A DNA stretch of 25,781 bases from Halanaerobiaceae bacterium (GCA_003554685.1 PWHA01000238.1:1-25781), one strand, 5' to 3'. Counted from the stretch's first letter, positions 1 to 8,465 are shown. Notes: generated by a model not told the origin, from the sequence alone. A program made the numbers and translations.

Positions 1-481
1 GATAATGAAAAGAAAGGTCATAAAGATTTTCCTCTTCCTCCGAAGAAAAAATATCAATCCTGCCGGCATCGATACTGAGGTTGATATCAAGCTGCCTGAT
101 TTCATCGGTATAAACCCTGGATGATTCAGCTTTTTCCTCTCTTCTAACAGTCTCCTGAACCTGGCGGCCTGGAGTTAACCAGTAACGATAATGAGGAAAA
201 TACTGGGGGTATACTAAAACAGCAAAGAGAGCAATAAGCAAAAGCGGTGTCAGCCACCAGATTCTGGTTCTTTTTACTACCAGATGCAGACCGAGTAATA
301 TCAACAGCAGCGGCCAGGATCGTAAGATTATTTCCCAGATATTATAGGGCAGAATATCAAGGGTATTTAATAAAAATAGTGCACCCAGAACTATAAAAAC
401 CACACCGGTAGTAATACTGTTCCGACGGTCCTGCCGCTGCTGCTTTACAGCCCGGTTCTTTTCTTTTCTATTCTTAGCCAT
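1..481 (-). CDS. LiaF-like membrane protein, N-terminal part (runs off the window)
   Basis: This frame is open from an ATG at 481 to the window edge, about 160 codons. The N-terminus is basic (MAKNRKEKNRAVKQQ). It is followed by short hydrophobic segments around residues 24-36 and 47-60, then a third near 68-80, which is the layout of the LiaI/LiaF-like transmembrane region. A soluble part begins after about residue 95, and its segment RQLDINLSIDAGRIDIFSS resembles the start of the beta-stranded 'toast-rack'/LiaF C-terminal domain. The start overlaps the stop of the upstream PspC gene by 8 bp, so the two are probably translationally coupled. By family, such proteins act in envelope-stress sensing; a role here is inferred. 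The C-terminus is missing. Confidence 0.7.
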   Translation of the reverse strand, partial: MAKNRKEKNRAVKQQRQDRRNSITTGVVFIVLGALFLLNTLDILPYNIWEIILRSWPLLLILLGLHLVVKRTRIWWLTPLLLIALFAVLVYPQYFPHYRYWLTPGRQVQETVRREEKAESSRVYTDEIRQLDINLSIDAGRIDIFSSEEEENLYDLSFHY

Positions 482-935
482 CACTCCCCACTCCCCGAAC
501 CAGTACAGCTATACCCAGGACAATTAAAATAAAGGGCCAGAAGGTCCTGAAATAGATCCGGGGCATCCAGATATCAAACAGAAATAAAGCCCCGGCTATT
601 ATCAAAATAATGCCCAGGTAACGCTGGCTTCTGGTGTTCTCCCCGAATGATGTTCCTTTCCCTGTTTCTCCTTCTATTTCAATGTCAATATACTCTTCAT
701 CATCCTCCCGGTAAATCTCTTCTTCATCCTGATAATGGCTCCGAGGTTCTTCCGGAATTATAATCCAGGCAATAATATAAGCCAGTACTCCAGCACCCTG
801 GGCAAAAAACATCAAAATAAAAAGCAGTCGGATTAGAATAGGATCAATCTTAAAATATTTAGCAATTCCCCCGCAGACTCCTCCAATTACCTTTTCTCTT
901 CTGGATCTGTACAACCTCCTGACATCATCAGCCAT
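474..935 (-). CDS. PspC domain protein with C-terminal LiaI-like membrane segment
   Basis: A 153-residue protein. Residues 5-65 form a PspC domain: basic LYRSRREK, then VIGGVCGGIAKYF, then a hydrophobic helix ending IIAWIIIPEEP. A very acidic linker follows (about 68-92, rich in D/E). Two more membrane segments occupy about 106-122 and 130-147, resembling the LiaI/LiaF membrane region. The start is supported by an AGAGAGG ribosome binding site 8-10 nt upstream of the ATG. The gene overlaps the next one by 8 bp and has a promoter candidate at 983-1012. By family, PspC proteins are inner-membrane stress sensors or regulators. The two-gene arrangement points to an envelope-stress unit unrelated to the transporter genes nearby. 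Confidence 0.85.
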   Translation of the reverse strand: MADDVRRLYRSRREKVIGGVCGGIAKYFKIDPILIRLLFILMFFAQGAGVLAYIIAWIIIPEEPRSHYQDEEEIYREDDEEYIDIEIEGETGKGTSFGENTRSQRYLGIILIIAGALFLFDIWMPRIYFRTFWPFILIVLGIAVLVRGVGSDG

Positions 936-982
936 AATTATAACCTCTCTTCAGTAAAATTTCACAATAGATCTCTTTAATC

Positions 983-1012
983 ATTATACACGAGAAAGAA
1001 CAATAAATGCAA
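983..1012 (-). promoter_or_regulatory. Promoter candidate for the PspC/LiaF-like pair
   Basis: On the minus strand a perfect -10 TATAAT (983-988) lies 18 bp from a weak -35 TTGCAT (1007-1012). It is about 50 bp upstream of the PspC start, in a region with no other gene. Confidence 0.5.
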
Positions 1013-1122
1013 CATGATTTAAAATCCTGTTCACTATTTACCCAAGAAAATTAAAACCAGCCATAATCGGTGAAAAAGCTGATTTGAGTGACTTTAACAG
1101 GACTTTTTTGAGAAAAACTCGT

Positions 1123-2418
1123 TTACCATAACTGCAATTCCCGGGCTTCCTGGTTAAGCTTTTCACGAAAATCAGGATGGGCTATGCCGATCAGGGCTTC
1201 CACCCTGTCCCTCAGACATTTTCCTTTTAAATGTGCGACACCGAATTCCGTCACTATATAATCAATGTCATTACGACCCAGGGTGATTTTTGAACCACCA
1301 GGAAGTTCACTCATGATGGTGGACATATTCCCCCCCTTGGCCGTGGACCGGAGGGCTATTATACCCTTACCTCCTTCAGAACGCTGGGCTCCGCGGTGGG
1401 TATCGGCCTGACCTCCGGTACCGCTGTACTGCTTGTGAGCGATAGCCTCAGAACAGACCTGTCCGGTTAGGTCGACCTGCAAAGCTGTGTTTATACTTAC
1501 CATTTTGTAATTTTGGCCGATCACAGTAGGATCATTGGTAACATTACCCTGCTGAAATTCTACAGCAAGGTTATGATCGATAAAATCATAAAGTTTTTGA
1601 GTCCCCAGAGCAAAGGTAGCCACCATTTTACCGGGCCAGAGAGTCTTGCGCCGACCGGTAATAGCTCCAGCCTTGAAAAGGTCAACCATACCGTCTGTAA
1701 ACATTTCGGTGTGTATTCCCAGATCAACTTTAGTTTTAAGACACTTGGTAATGGCATTGGGGATCCCGCCTATACCAAGCTGCAGAGTGGAGCCGTCATC
1801 AATCATTGCAGCAACATGGCGTCCAATTTCCATCTCAATTTCTCCGGGCTCAATATTGGGCAGCTCAATCAGAGGAGCTTTGTTTTCCACAACATGATCT
1901 ATTTCTGAAATGTGGACCTGGGTATCTCCCAGCGTCCAGGGCAGATTTTCATTAATTTCCAGAACAACCAGATCGACACCCCGAATCATCATCTTTTCAT
2001 AGGTCAGCCCCAGGGAAAGAGAAAAATATCCCCGATCATCCATGGGTGTGGCTGTTCCCCAGAAGATATTTATTGAATCATTGTCAAGTTTTTTTTCTCC
2101 TGCTTCGTGAAGATTATTTGGAATATAGCTAACATTCCCGTGTTTATGAAATTTCCGGTCGGTTCCTCCATAAAACCAGCTTTCATTAAATATGTGGCCC
2201 TTCATATCAAGTTTTTGAAAATCATAATCTCCCATAATTAAACAGGTTACCAGTCTAACACCCTGAAATTCCTGGTAACTTTCGGCAAATTCCTGAAGCA
2301 GTCCCTGAGGCTCGGAACCTGCCATTGCAACTGTTACTGTATCGCCGTCAGATACCATTTCAACTGCCTGAGATGCTGTAATTTCCCTGGCCTGATATTC
2401 CTGTCTGGCAGAATTCAT
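1123..2418 (-). CDS. Acetyl-CoA hydrolase/transferase family enzyme (4-hydroxybutyrate-CoA-transferase-like)
   Basis: A 431-residue protein, full length for the family. It shows the two-domain CoA-transferase plan: an N-terminal domain to about 200, then GIGGIPNAI (215-223), HTEMFTDGMVDL (236-247), SGTGGQADTHRGA (332-344) and the C-terminal DIDYIVTEFGVAHLKG (384-399). Glu238 in HTEM is at the position of the glutamate that carries the covalent CoA thioester in 4-hydroxybutyrate CoA-transferase. Expected role: cytosolic transfer of CoA between a carboxylate and acetyl-CoA or another acyl-CoA. Hydrolase activity cannot be excluded from sequence. GGAGG lies 9-13 nt before the ATG. It follows the dehydrogenase gene after 178 bp and has its own promoter candidate. 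The acceptor acid is unknown. Confidence 0.9.
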   Translation of the reverse strand: MNSARQEYQAREITASQAVEMVSDGDTVTVAMAGSEPQGLLQEFAESYQEFQGVRLVTCLIMGDYDFQKLDMKGHIFNESWFYGGTDRKFHKHGNVSYIPNNLHEAGEKKLDNDSINIFWGTATPMDDRGYFSLSLGLTYEKMMIRGVDLVVLEINENLPWTLGDTQVHISEIDHVVENKAPLIELPNIEPGEIEMEIGRHVAAMIDDGSTLQLGIGGIPNAITKCLKTKVDLGIHTEMFTDGMVDLFKAGAITGRRKTLWPGKMVATFALGTQKLYDFIDHNLAVEFQQGNVTNDPTVIGQNYKMVSINTALQVDLTGQVCSEAIAHKQYSGTGGQADTHRGAQRSEGGKGIIALRSTAKGGNMSTIMSELPGGSKITLGRNDIDYIVTEFGVAHLKGKCLRDRVEALIGIAHPDFREKLNQEARELQLW

Positions 2419-2463
2419 AGCTTTTGGACCTCCCCGTTTCAGTTTTTCAGCTTATCATACAGT

Positions 2464-2492
2464 ATTATAATAATATTTGCCGCACCGGTAAA
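2464..2492 (-). promoter_or_regulatory. Promoter candidate for the CoA-transferase gene
   Basis: On the minus strand, -10 TATAAT (2464-2469) is separated by 17 bp from -35 TTTACC (2487-2492). It lies about 45 bp upstream of the start codon. Confidence 0.5.
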
Positions 2493-2497
2493 TTTAA

Positions 2498-2520
2498 GGC
2501 ATTTTTTGTTCAAAAATGCC
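2498..2520. promoter_or_regulatory. Perfect 9-bp inverted repeat next to the CoA-transferase promoter
   Basis: GGCATTTTT and AAAAATGCC flank a 5-nt centre. The repeat ends 6 bp before the -35 element at 2487-2492. No T-run follows on either strand, so an operator or activator site is likelier than a terminator for the dehydrogenase gene. A weak terminator is not excluded. Confidence 0.45.
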
Positions 2521-2596
2521 TGCCAGCAATATTTGCCAGATTTATATAGAATGTAGACAGCCTGATTTTATTAGACTTTCAGCATAAGCAAAACTG

Positions 2597-3325
2597 CTAG
2601 CCTATAACAAGGCCGCCGTCAACACTCATAATTAAACCATTAACGTAATCTGCTTCATCAGAGGCCAGATAAAGATAGGCGTAAGCTATATCTTCCGGCC
2701 GGCCCAGACGCTTTAATGGTGTTTTCTCGCTCATTTTATCAATTATTTTATCAGGAACACTTTCCAGCATATCGGTTTCTATAAAACCTGGAGCTACAGC
2801 ATTAACCCGAACTCCCCGGGGACCCAGTTCTTTAGCCCAGGTTTTGGTCAGACCGATTATCCCGGATTTGCTTGCGGCATAATTGGTCTGACCGATATTA
2901 CCATAGAGACCCACTACCGAAGAAGCATTGATAATTACCCCTTTTTCCTGCTCCATCATCCGACGGGCAGCCTCCCGGCCGCAGTTATAAACTCCTTTAA
3001 GATTTACATCAATTACCCGATCCCAGGACTCTTCACTTGTCTTGACCAGAAATCCGTCGGCGGTGGTCCCTGCATTATTAATTAGAACATCCAGCCCTTC
3101 CCAGTCCTCATCAATTTTAGAAAATACCTCCTGAACGACAGCAGTATCACTGACATCAACCTGATGGAATTCTGCTCCAATCTCCCGGGCTGTCTCCCGT
3201 CCTTTTACTTCATCATAGTCAGCAATGGCCACCCGGGCTCCCTCCTCCAGAAAAACTTCAGCTGTTTTGCGCCCGATTCCCCGGGCACCCCCCGTTATTA
3301 ACACTCTTTTGTTTTTTAATCGCAT
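2597..3325 (-). CDS. Short-chain dehydrogenase/reductase (3-oxoacyl reductase, FabG/PhaB-like)
   Basis: A 242-residue classical SDR. The cofactor-binding motif TGGARGIG is at 11-18, NNAG at 83-86, and the catalytic set is Asn108, Ser136, Tyr149 and Lys153 (YAASK). The ending VDGGLVIG is typical of FabG-like enzymes. Asp37 (ADYD), after the second strand, suggests NAD(H) rather than NADP(H), by family rule. Expected reaction: interconversion of a 3-oxoacyl and a 3-hydroxyacyl thioester. With a thiolase-fold enzyme upstream and a CoA-transferase downstream, an acyl-CoA substrate is more likely than an ACP-bound one. AAGGAGG lies about 9 nt before the ATG. The gene is 108 bp downstream of the synthase gene and probably shares its transcript. 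Confidence 0.88.
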   Translation of the reverse strand: MRLKNKRVLITGGARGIGRKTAEVFLEEGARVAIADYDEVKGRETAREIGAEFHQVDVSDTAVVQEVFSKIDEDWEGLDVLINNAGTTADGFLVKTSEESWDRVIDVNLKGVYNCGREAARRMMEQEKGVIINASSVVGLYGNIGQTNYAASKSGIIGLTKTWAKELGPRGVRVNAVAPGFIETDMLESVPDKIIDKMSEKTPLKRLGRPEDIAYAYLYLASDEADYVNGLIMSVDGGLVIG

Positions 3326-3433
3326 GATCTATATCCTCCTTAAAAAAATTTTCATCTATCTTTCTCCAGTTAACTGCTCCAGTTTTTACTTCTTTATCCT
3401 GTTTTTACAGGCTGAAAACCGTAATAAACTGCT

Positions 3434-4471
3434 TTAGAAGGTTATTTTACCCCAGCGAATGACATTGGCAGCCCAGGCATAACCGATACCGGCTGAAATC
3501 ATAGAAATCGTTGAACCAGGTTTGATCCTGCCAGACTCAAGTCCAAGCTTAAGAGAAAGTATCTGATCTATCTGGCCAATATGGCCATAGTTATCTAAAT
3601 AAGTGGTATTAGCCGGAGTTAAGCCCAGTTCATCCAGCAGAAACTCATGCATGGAGGGTTTAAAATGCAGAACTGCCAGGTAATCCATATCTTCAATCTT
3701 TTTTCCGGCCTTTTCAAAGGCTTTTTTCATGCAGTAAAGCCAGTTCTCCAGAGAAATTTCGTTGAGTCTTTCTTTCATATGTTCTACATCAAAGATCCGA
3801 AGTTTGAAGGCCTGCTCCAGATTTTCTTCTGTCACCGGATTGGCCACTCCTCCTATCTCAACCCCGGCATCCCGGGCCAGAGAGCCATCGGAAATCAGGT
3901 GGGTACCCTGCAGTACATTTCTGCTGCAGTTTTTCTCCACCACCAGGGCACCACCACCCGCTCCCAAATTATACATGAAAGAGAGCGTAGGATCGGTATA
4001 ATCAAGAAGATCACAGTTGCGATAACCTCCGGCTATTAAAATCTTCTGATATTCTTCGTTACCCAGCAGCAAATCTTCAGCCAGCTTCAGGGCTGCCACC
4101 GTTGTTCCGCATCGCTGTTGAACATCAATGGCCCAGGCTCTGTAGGCTCCCACCTGCTCCTGGATATAGATGCTGGAAGTAGTCAGAGGGTATTCTTTCC
4201 ACTCCTCACCTATCCCAAGCACCATATCAATCTCCCCAGGATCAATTCCGGCACTCCTAACCGCCCTCCTGGCAGCGGCCACTCCCATGGACTGAGTTCC
4301 ATCGTTTTCTCCCGGAACCCGCTTTTCTTTTATACCAAGCTTTTCCCTCTCTGCCTCAGGCTTCCAGTTGCCAGCAGTCCTGGCAGCTATATCTTCAGCA
4401 GTCATTATATTTTCTGGCAGATATATGCCTACTCCTGTAATACCTATATGGTGATTATTTTGGGCAACCAA
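3434..4471 (-). CDS. KAS III/HMG-CoA-synthase-like condensing enzyme (copy 1)
   Basis: A thiolase-superfamily protein of 345 residues counted from a TTG start. The longer reading from ATG 4501 would translate the ribosome binding site itself: the AGGAGGAGGG at 4477-4486 sits just before TTG 4471. The TTG start also makes the N-terminus match copy 2. Cys121 (QQRCGTT), His269 (LAVLHFKPS) and Asn294 (DNYGHIG) match the C-H-N triad of KAS III. Glu90 in GIGEE matches by eye the catalytic Glu region of HMG-CoA synthases (GSES type). The C-terminus GIGYAWAANVIRWG is typical of the fold. Its setting between a LIV importer and CoA enzymes argues against ordinary fatty acid initiation; the reaction is unknown. 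About 163 bp downstream of the binding-protein gene and beyond its terminator. Confidence 0.82.
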   Translation of the reverse strand: MVAQNNHHIGITGVGIYLPENIMTAEDIAARTAGNWKPEAEREKLGIKEKRVPGENDGTQSMGVAAARRAVRSAGIDPGEIDMVLGIGEEWKEYPLTTSSIYIQEQVGAYRAWAIDVQQRCGTTVAALKLAEDLLLGNEEYQKILIAGGYRNCDLLDYTDPTLSFMYNLGAGGGALVVEKNCSRNVLQGTHLISDGSLARDAGVEIGGVANPVTEENLEQAFKLRIFDVEHMKERLNEISLENWLYCMKKAFEKAGKKIEDMDYLAVLHFKPSMHEFLLDELGLTPANTTYLDNYGHIGQIDQILSLKLGLESGRIKPGSTISMISAGIGYAWAANVIRWGKITF

Positions 4472-4476
4472 TTTTA

Positions 4477-4486
4477 CCCTCCTCCT
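4477..4486 (-). promoter_or_regulatory. Ribosome binding site that fixes the TTG start of condensing enzyme 1
   Basis: AGGAGGAGGG on the minus strand, with the AGGAGG core ending 9 nt before TTG at 4471. No comparable site precedes the in-frame ATG at 4501. Confidence 0.75.
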
Positions 4487-4510
4487 AGACGATGAAATCA
4501 AATAGCAGAC

Positions 4511-4536
4511 CTGGCAGATTTAAATTATTCTGCCAG
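4511..4536. promoter_or_regulatory. Inverted repeat in the leader of condensing enzyme 1
   Basis: CTGGCAGA and TCTGCCAG (8 bp, perfect) flank a 10-nt AT centre. It lies between the upstream terminator and the ribosome binding site at 4477-4486. No T-run follows, so an operator or a leader hairpin is more likely than a terminator. Confidence 0.4.
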
Positions 4537-4549
4537 TCGTTATACACTA

Positions 4550-4588
4550 TTTAGAAAAGACAACCCGGAACCACTAAAAGATCCCGGG
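4550..4588 (-). terminator. Rho-independent terminator of the first LIV operon
   Basis: On the minus strand, CCCGGGATC pairs with GGTTCCGGG (9 bp, two G-U pairs) across a 7-nt loop, followed by the T-rich TTGTCTTTTCT. It lies 45-80 nt after the stop of the binding-protein gene and separates that operon from condensing enzyme 1. Confidence 0.75.
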
Positions 4589-4632
4589 CCATCTTCCTAT
4601 TTAATGTTTTGGACTAGATTTTTATTATGGTT

Positions 4633-5829
4633 CTAAAATTCCTGAAATTCGGTAACCTGTTCAAACTCATAACTGCCATTTACTTCTACTACTCTGAGAA
4701 CAGCCATGTGTGTTACTCCCTCTCTTACCCCGGGCTGATAGGAAATTTCTGGAGCCATTCCTTCAGTAAAGTGCAGGGTATCCATGGCCACGAGATAATT
4801 CTCCCAGGTTAGTTCACCTTCAACTGCCCTCAAGCCTGCAACAAAGGTTTCTCCTGCCACCCAGCCCGCCATGGTGTAGGAATTAATAGTGCTGTCGGGG
4901 TAAAATTCTGCCATGGCTTCTTCCATAGGTTCCATGCCTTCTTCATCGACCTCCAGCCAGGCCATAATATGAAGATTTTCAATAACATTGGGAGCTGTTT
5001 CTGCCGGTTCAATGGTATCAAGAAAACTGACATCGGCATTGGAATAGGTTGTCAGCATCGGTATATCCAATCCAAAATCTTCCATTGTTCTAATAATCAG
5101 GGAAGCTGTCTGGGAAAGACCAAAGATAAAAAGCAGATCAGGATCTTCAACCATTACCTGCTGAATCTGGGCTGTAAAATCAGTCCTAGTGGGAGCGTAA
5201 GAAATAGCTGCATCATCAGACATAAGCTCTTCCCGTCCCATTTCTGAAAGACCCTTCTCAATACCCTCTATACCATCGATACCTACTTCATCATTTTGAT
5301 AGAGAACCGCAATACTCTCTGCTTCAAAATGTTCCACGGCATATTTTGCCATAATCATACCTTCATAAACATAATTGGGCTGTACCGGAAAAAAATTTTC
5401 TCCCAGTTCGGTAAGCTCAGCAGCTCCAGATCCAAAATAAACAGAGGGTATTCCAGCCTCCTGAACCAGACCGGCAGATGAAATAACTCCAGGTGTGCCG
5501 AGCTGCCCTACTATGGCAAAAACCTCTTCATCATAGATCAAGGCTTCGATGTGGTCTCGGGCCTGAGCAGGGTCAAATTCATCATCCCGTTGAATCAATT
5601 CAATTTTTCTCCCTCTAATTCCTTCAGCAGCATTAACTGATTTAAAATAGGCTTCAATCCCTTCATAATAGGGAATACCAATAAAAGCCGCCGGTCCCGA
5701 AGTCACTCCTACCGAACCTACAGTGATAGAATCATCGGTTACACCCTGTTCCACCGCCAGAATTGTCGTTCCCATTGCCAGTGTCAGAACCAGTAAAACT
5801 GCCAGCACTTGCATTGTTCTTTTAATCAT
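4633..5829 (-). CDS. LIV/HAAT-type ABC transporter substrate-binding protein (module 1)
   Basis: A 398-residue exported protein. Residues 1 to about 25 form a signal peptide (basic MIKR, hydrophobic core, ending TTILA). No lipobox cysteine is seen, so it is probably not a lipoprotein. The rest is a type I periplasmic-binding fold of the Peripla_BP_6 kind: ITVGSVGVTSGPAAFIG near the N-terminus and EVFAIVGQLGTPGV in the first lobe, typical of leucine/amide/urea-type receptors. The mature protein is strongly acidic. AAGGAGG precedes the ATG. The gene is last in the importer operon, 59 bp after livF, and is followed by a terminator. The ligand is unknown: these receptors bind branched amino acids, amides, urea, aromatic acids and other carboxylates. 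Confidence 0.9.
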   Translation of the reverse strand: MIKRTMQVLAVLLVLTLAMGTTILAVEQGVTDDSITVGSVGVTSGPAAFIGIPYYEGIEAYFKSVNAAEGIRGRKIELIQRDDEFDPAQARDHIEALIYDEEVFAIVGQLGTPGVISSAGLVQEAGIPSVYFGSGAAELTELGENFFPVQPNYVYEGMIMAKYAVEHFEAESIAVLYQNDEVGIDGIEGIEKGLSEMGREELMSDDAAISYAPTRTDFTAQIQQVMVEDPDLLFIFGLSQTASLIIRTMEDFGLDIPMLTTYSNADVSFLDTIEPAETAPNVIENLHIMAWLEVDEEGMEPMEEAMAEFYPDSTINSYTMAGWVAGETFVAGLRAVEGELTWENYLVAMDTLHFTEGMAPEISYQPGVREGVTHMAVLRVVEVNGSYEFEQVTEFQEF

Positions 5830-5888
5830 TTTCTACCTCCTTAAGAATTTTGATAAAATTAATCGGAAAATGAATCTGGTATTAAACA

Positions 5889-6623
5889 CTATCTGCTTCC
5901 CAGATAGGCTTCTCTGACTTTTTCATCCTGAGAAAGTTCCCGGGCCGGTCCGCTGTGAACCAGCCGTCCTGTTTCCAGAATATAAGCTCTATCAGCCAGC
6001 TTTAGTGCCAGGTTGGCATTCTGCTCGACCAATAAAATTGTAGTGCCCTCCTGATTGATATTTTTAATGATCTCAAAGATTTTTTTAACTATCATGGGTG
6101 CCAGTCCCAGTGAAGGTTCATCAAGCAGCATAATACGGGGCTCAGCCATTAAACCCCGGGCAATGGCCAGCATCTGCTGCTCCCCTCCGGAAAGGGTGCC
6201 GCCGGATTGTTCCTGTCGGTCTTCCAGCACCGGGAAAATTTCAAATACCTCCGGAAGTTTATCCTGCCAGCTCCCCTTTTTTCTTCTGGTGTAGTAACCA
6301 ATTTTAAGGTTTTCTCTGACACTAAGTTCCGGAAAAATTTTGCGCCCTTCCGGTATCATGGTGAGACCAAGATTGGCAATTTTTTCGGGGTCTTCTCCGG
6401 TAATATCCCGTCCAGAAAGTCTGACCTCTCCCCGACGGGTTTTAAGCTGACCGGTGATAACTTTCAAAGTCGTCGTTTTGCCAGCGCCATTAGCACCCAG
6501 CAGACTGACTATTTCTCCTGCTAAAATCTTAATGGAGACACTGTCAAGAGCCTGAATGTTCCCATAGTAGGCTGAGATATTTCTAACAGTCAGCATTTCA
6601 GTTTCTACTGAAGTGTTTTCCAT
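5889..6623 (-). CDS. livF: LivF-type ABC transporter ATP-binding protein (module 1)
   Basis: A 244-residue ATPase from ATG 6623. An upstream in-frame ATG at 6713 would overlap livG by 89 bp and add 30 residues outside the family pattern. ATG 6632 is a second option, but only 6623 has a GAGG at a usual distance (9 nt). Walker A GANGAGKT is at 43-50, signature LSGGEQQ at 143-149 and Walker B IMLLDEPS at 163-170. The LVEQNANLAL switch region is typical of LivF rather than LivG. It powers import at the cytoplasmic face with LivG. The livG stop is 1 nt from this start. Confidence 0.92.
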   Translation of the reverse strand: MENTSVETEMLTVRNISAYYGNIQALDSVSIKILAGEIVSLLGANGAGKTTTLKVITGQLKTRRGEVRLSGRDITGEDPEKIANLGLTMIPEGRKIFPELSVRENLKIGYYTRRKKGSWQDKLPEVFEIFPVLEDRQEQSGGTLSGGEQQMLAIARGLMAEPRIMLLDEPSLGLAPMIVKKIFEIIKNINQEGTTILLVEQNANLALKLADRAYILETGRLVHSGPARELSQDEKVREAYLGSR

Positions 6624-6624
6624 A

Positions 6625-7404
6625 TTACTCATCCTCACTTCCCAGATAGGCTTCCTGTACTGCTTCACTGGACTGAATTTCTTCCGGGCTGCCCTCAAAA
6701 ATTTTTCTGCCAAAATTTATAGCTGTTATCCGGTCACAGATATTCATAACCAGTGACATATCATGCTCAACCAAAAAGATAGTTATTTCAAACTCCTGCT
6801 GGATTGATTTAAGCAGGGAGGCCAAGTGCCCGGTTTCTCTATTATTCATCCCCGCACTTGGTTCATCCAGCAGCATGATTTCAGGATCTGTCATCAGGAT
6901 TCGACCCAGTTCCAAAAGCTTTTGCATACCATAGGCCTGGGCACTGGCTCTCTGATTTTCTCTGCCGCTAAGATTGAGAAAGTCCAGCACTTCCCGGGCC
7001 TTCCTCCGGGCCTCCTTCTCTTTTTTACCAAAACCCGGTAACCGGAATACTTCCTGAAAAAAATTTGTCTCAAGTGCAGTATGACCTCCGGCCAGCATAT
7101 TTTCCATGACCGTCATGTTATTAAAAAGCTCAACATTCTGGAAGGTCCGTGCAACTCCGAGTTTTATGATTTCATGAACCCTGTAATCAAGCAGATCTAC
7201 TTTTTCCTGGCCGTCATGAAATAAAATCCGGCCGGAATCAGGTTGATAAAAACGGGTGATAATATTAAAAACTGTTGTTTTGCCGGCCCCGTTGGGCCCT
7301 ATAAGCCCATAAATTGAACCTCTGGGAACAGCAAAATTCAAATCATCAACAGCTACCAGGCCGCCAAAGGTTTTTCTTAGAGCCTCAATTTTTAAAACTG
7401 ACAA
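6625..7404 (-). CDS. livG: LivG-type ABC transporter ATP-binding protein (module 1)
   Basis: A 259-residue ATPase starting with TTG at 7404, preceded by a run of seven G (7410-7416) that serves as ribosome binding site. Walker A GPNGAGKTT is at 36-44. The signature region SAQAYGMQKLLELGR (154-168) is the LivG-type variant of LSGGQ. Walker B IMLLDEPSAGMN is at 176-187 and the H-loop LVEHDMS has His214. It pairs with LivF in the HAAT-family importer. The gene sits 14 bp after livM and is coupled to livF. Confidence 0.92.
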   Translation of the reverse strand: MSVLKIEALRKTFGGLVAVDDLNFAVPRGSIYGLIGPNGAGKTTVFNIITRFYQPDSGRILFHDGQEKVDLLDYRVHEIIKLGVARTFQNVELFNNMTVMENMLAGGHTALETNFFQEVFRLPGFGKKEKEARRKAREVLDFLNLSGRENQRASAQAYGMQKLLELGRILMTDPEIMLLDEPSAGMNNRETGHLASLLKSIQQEFEITIFLVEHDMSLVMNICDRITAINFGRKIFEGSPEEIQSSEAVQEAYLGSEDE

Positions 7405-7418
7405 ACCAACCCCCCCTT

Positions 7419-8465
7419 TCAGCTATCAGACTCTTTTTTAAGATCTTGATAGCGGAAATTTTCACCACTCCGACCCATGAGATAGGGCTGAATTAACTTG
7501 AGATCAATGGTGGTATAGATCCCGTAGGGCATGTATTTAATCACCAGAATCATTGCCAGCCCGGTCAGAATATAATTCATGTTGGTAATATCGGCAAGAA
7601 CCGGAGTGGCAGCGGTAAGACGAGGTACAAGCACCAGAAATCCTGCTCCTACCAGGCTGCCACCAATTGAAGCAAGTCCTCCGATAACAACCATGGCCAG
7701 CATATCCAGAGACAATTCAACTCCCCAGGTTGAAGGATGAACATACCTTTCTGCGTAGGCGTAAAGCGAACCGGCAATCCCAACATAAAAGGAACTGGCA
7801 GCAAAAGCCAGCAGCTTATATTTAAAGAGGCTGATCCCAAGAGACTGGCTGGCATATTCACTATCCCGCATGGCTGAAAGAGCCCGGCCGGTCCGGGAGC
7901 GGGAAAAATTATAGGTCAAGATGATAACCAGTAGTAGAATTACTGTAATAAGCATAAGAAAATGCCGGGAGTTATTGAAGGCAAAACCCAGTATTTCAGG
8001 ACGTTCCAGCCGTATACCGGAAAAACCTCGGGTAAAGGCCCGCCACTCCTGAAAGATCATCTGTCCGGTTACTCCCAGTCCGAGAGTGGCGATGGCCAGA
8101 TAAAGTCTCTCCATTCTCAGAGCTACCAAACCCAAAATTATTCCTAAAGCCATGGGAATTAAACCGGAAAGCAGCAGAATAATCATAAAATTCCAGCCCA
8201 TATGATTGCTGAAATAGGCAGTAAGATAAGCTCCCAGACCCATGTAGGCAGCATGGCCCAGGGAAATCTGTCCGGCATAACCCAGCAGCATATTAAAACC
8301 GAGAGCCATGATTCCGAAGTAAACAACCCGGATCAAAAGATTGATAGTCCGGCTGGTAAAAATAATAAACTGGAGATCAATTAGAAGAACCAGAAAAAAG
8401 ACAGCTGTGACGATAATGTATTTAATATAGGGATGGGAATTAATCAGCTTATCCTGGAACATCAT
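7419..8465 (-). CDS. livM: LivM-type ABC transporter permease (module 1)
   Basis: A 348-residue integral membrane protein with multiple hydrophobic segments and the family motif GYAGQISLGHAAYMGLGAY around residues 62-81. The arginine-rich loop YNFSRSRTGRALSAMRDSE is the usual contact site for the ATPases. Its ATG overlaps the livH stop (TAATG). A second ATG one codon later is equally possible and has better ribosome-binding-site spacing. It forms the membrane channel with LivH. Confidence 0.92.
   Translation of the reverse strand: MMFQDKLINSHPYIKYIIVTAVFFLVLLIDLQFIIFTSRTINLLIRVVYFGIMALGFNMLLGYAGQISLGHAAYMGLGAYLTAYFSNHMGWNFMIILLLSGLIPMALGIILGLVALRMERLYLAIATLGLGVTGQMIFQEWRAFTRGFSGIRLERPEILGFAFNNSRHFLMLITVILLLVIILTYNFSRSRTGRALSAMRDSEYASQSLGISLFKYKLLAFAASSFYVGIAGSLYAYAERYVHPSTWGVELSLDMLAMVVIGGLASIGGSLVGAGFLVLVPRLTAATPVLADITNMNYILTGLAMILVIKYMPYGIYTTIDLKLIQPYLMGRSGENFRYQDLKKESDS

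Noticed and set aside
1021..1110. Complementary AAAATCCTGTT and AACAGGACTTTT as a terminator after the CoA-transferase gene
   Set aside because: One mismatch and a loop of about 64 nt, with no T-run in the right place.
6624..6713. 30-residue N-terminal extension of livF from ATG 6713
   Set aside because: It lies inside livG, has no ribosome binding site at the expected place, and adds sequence that LivF proteins lack.
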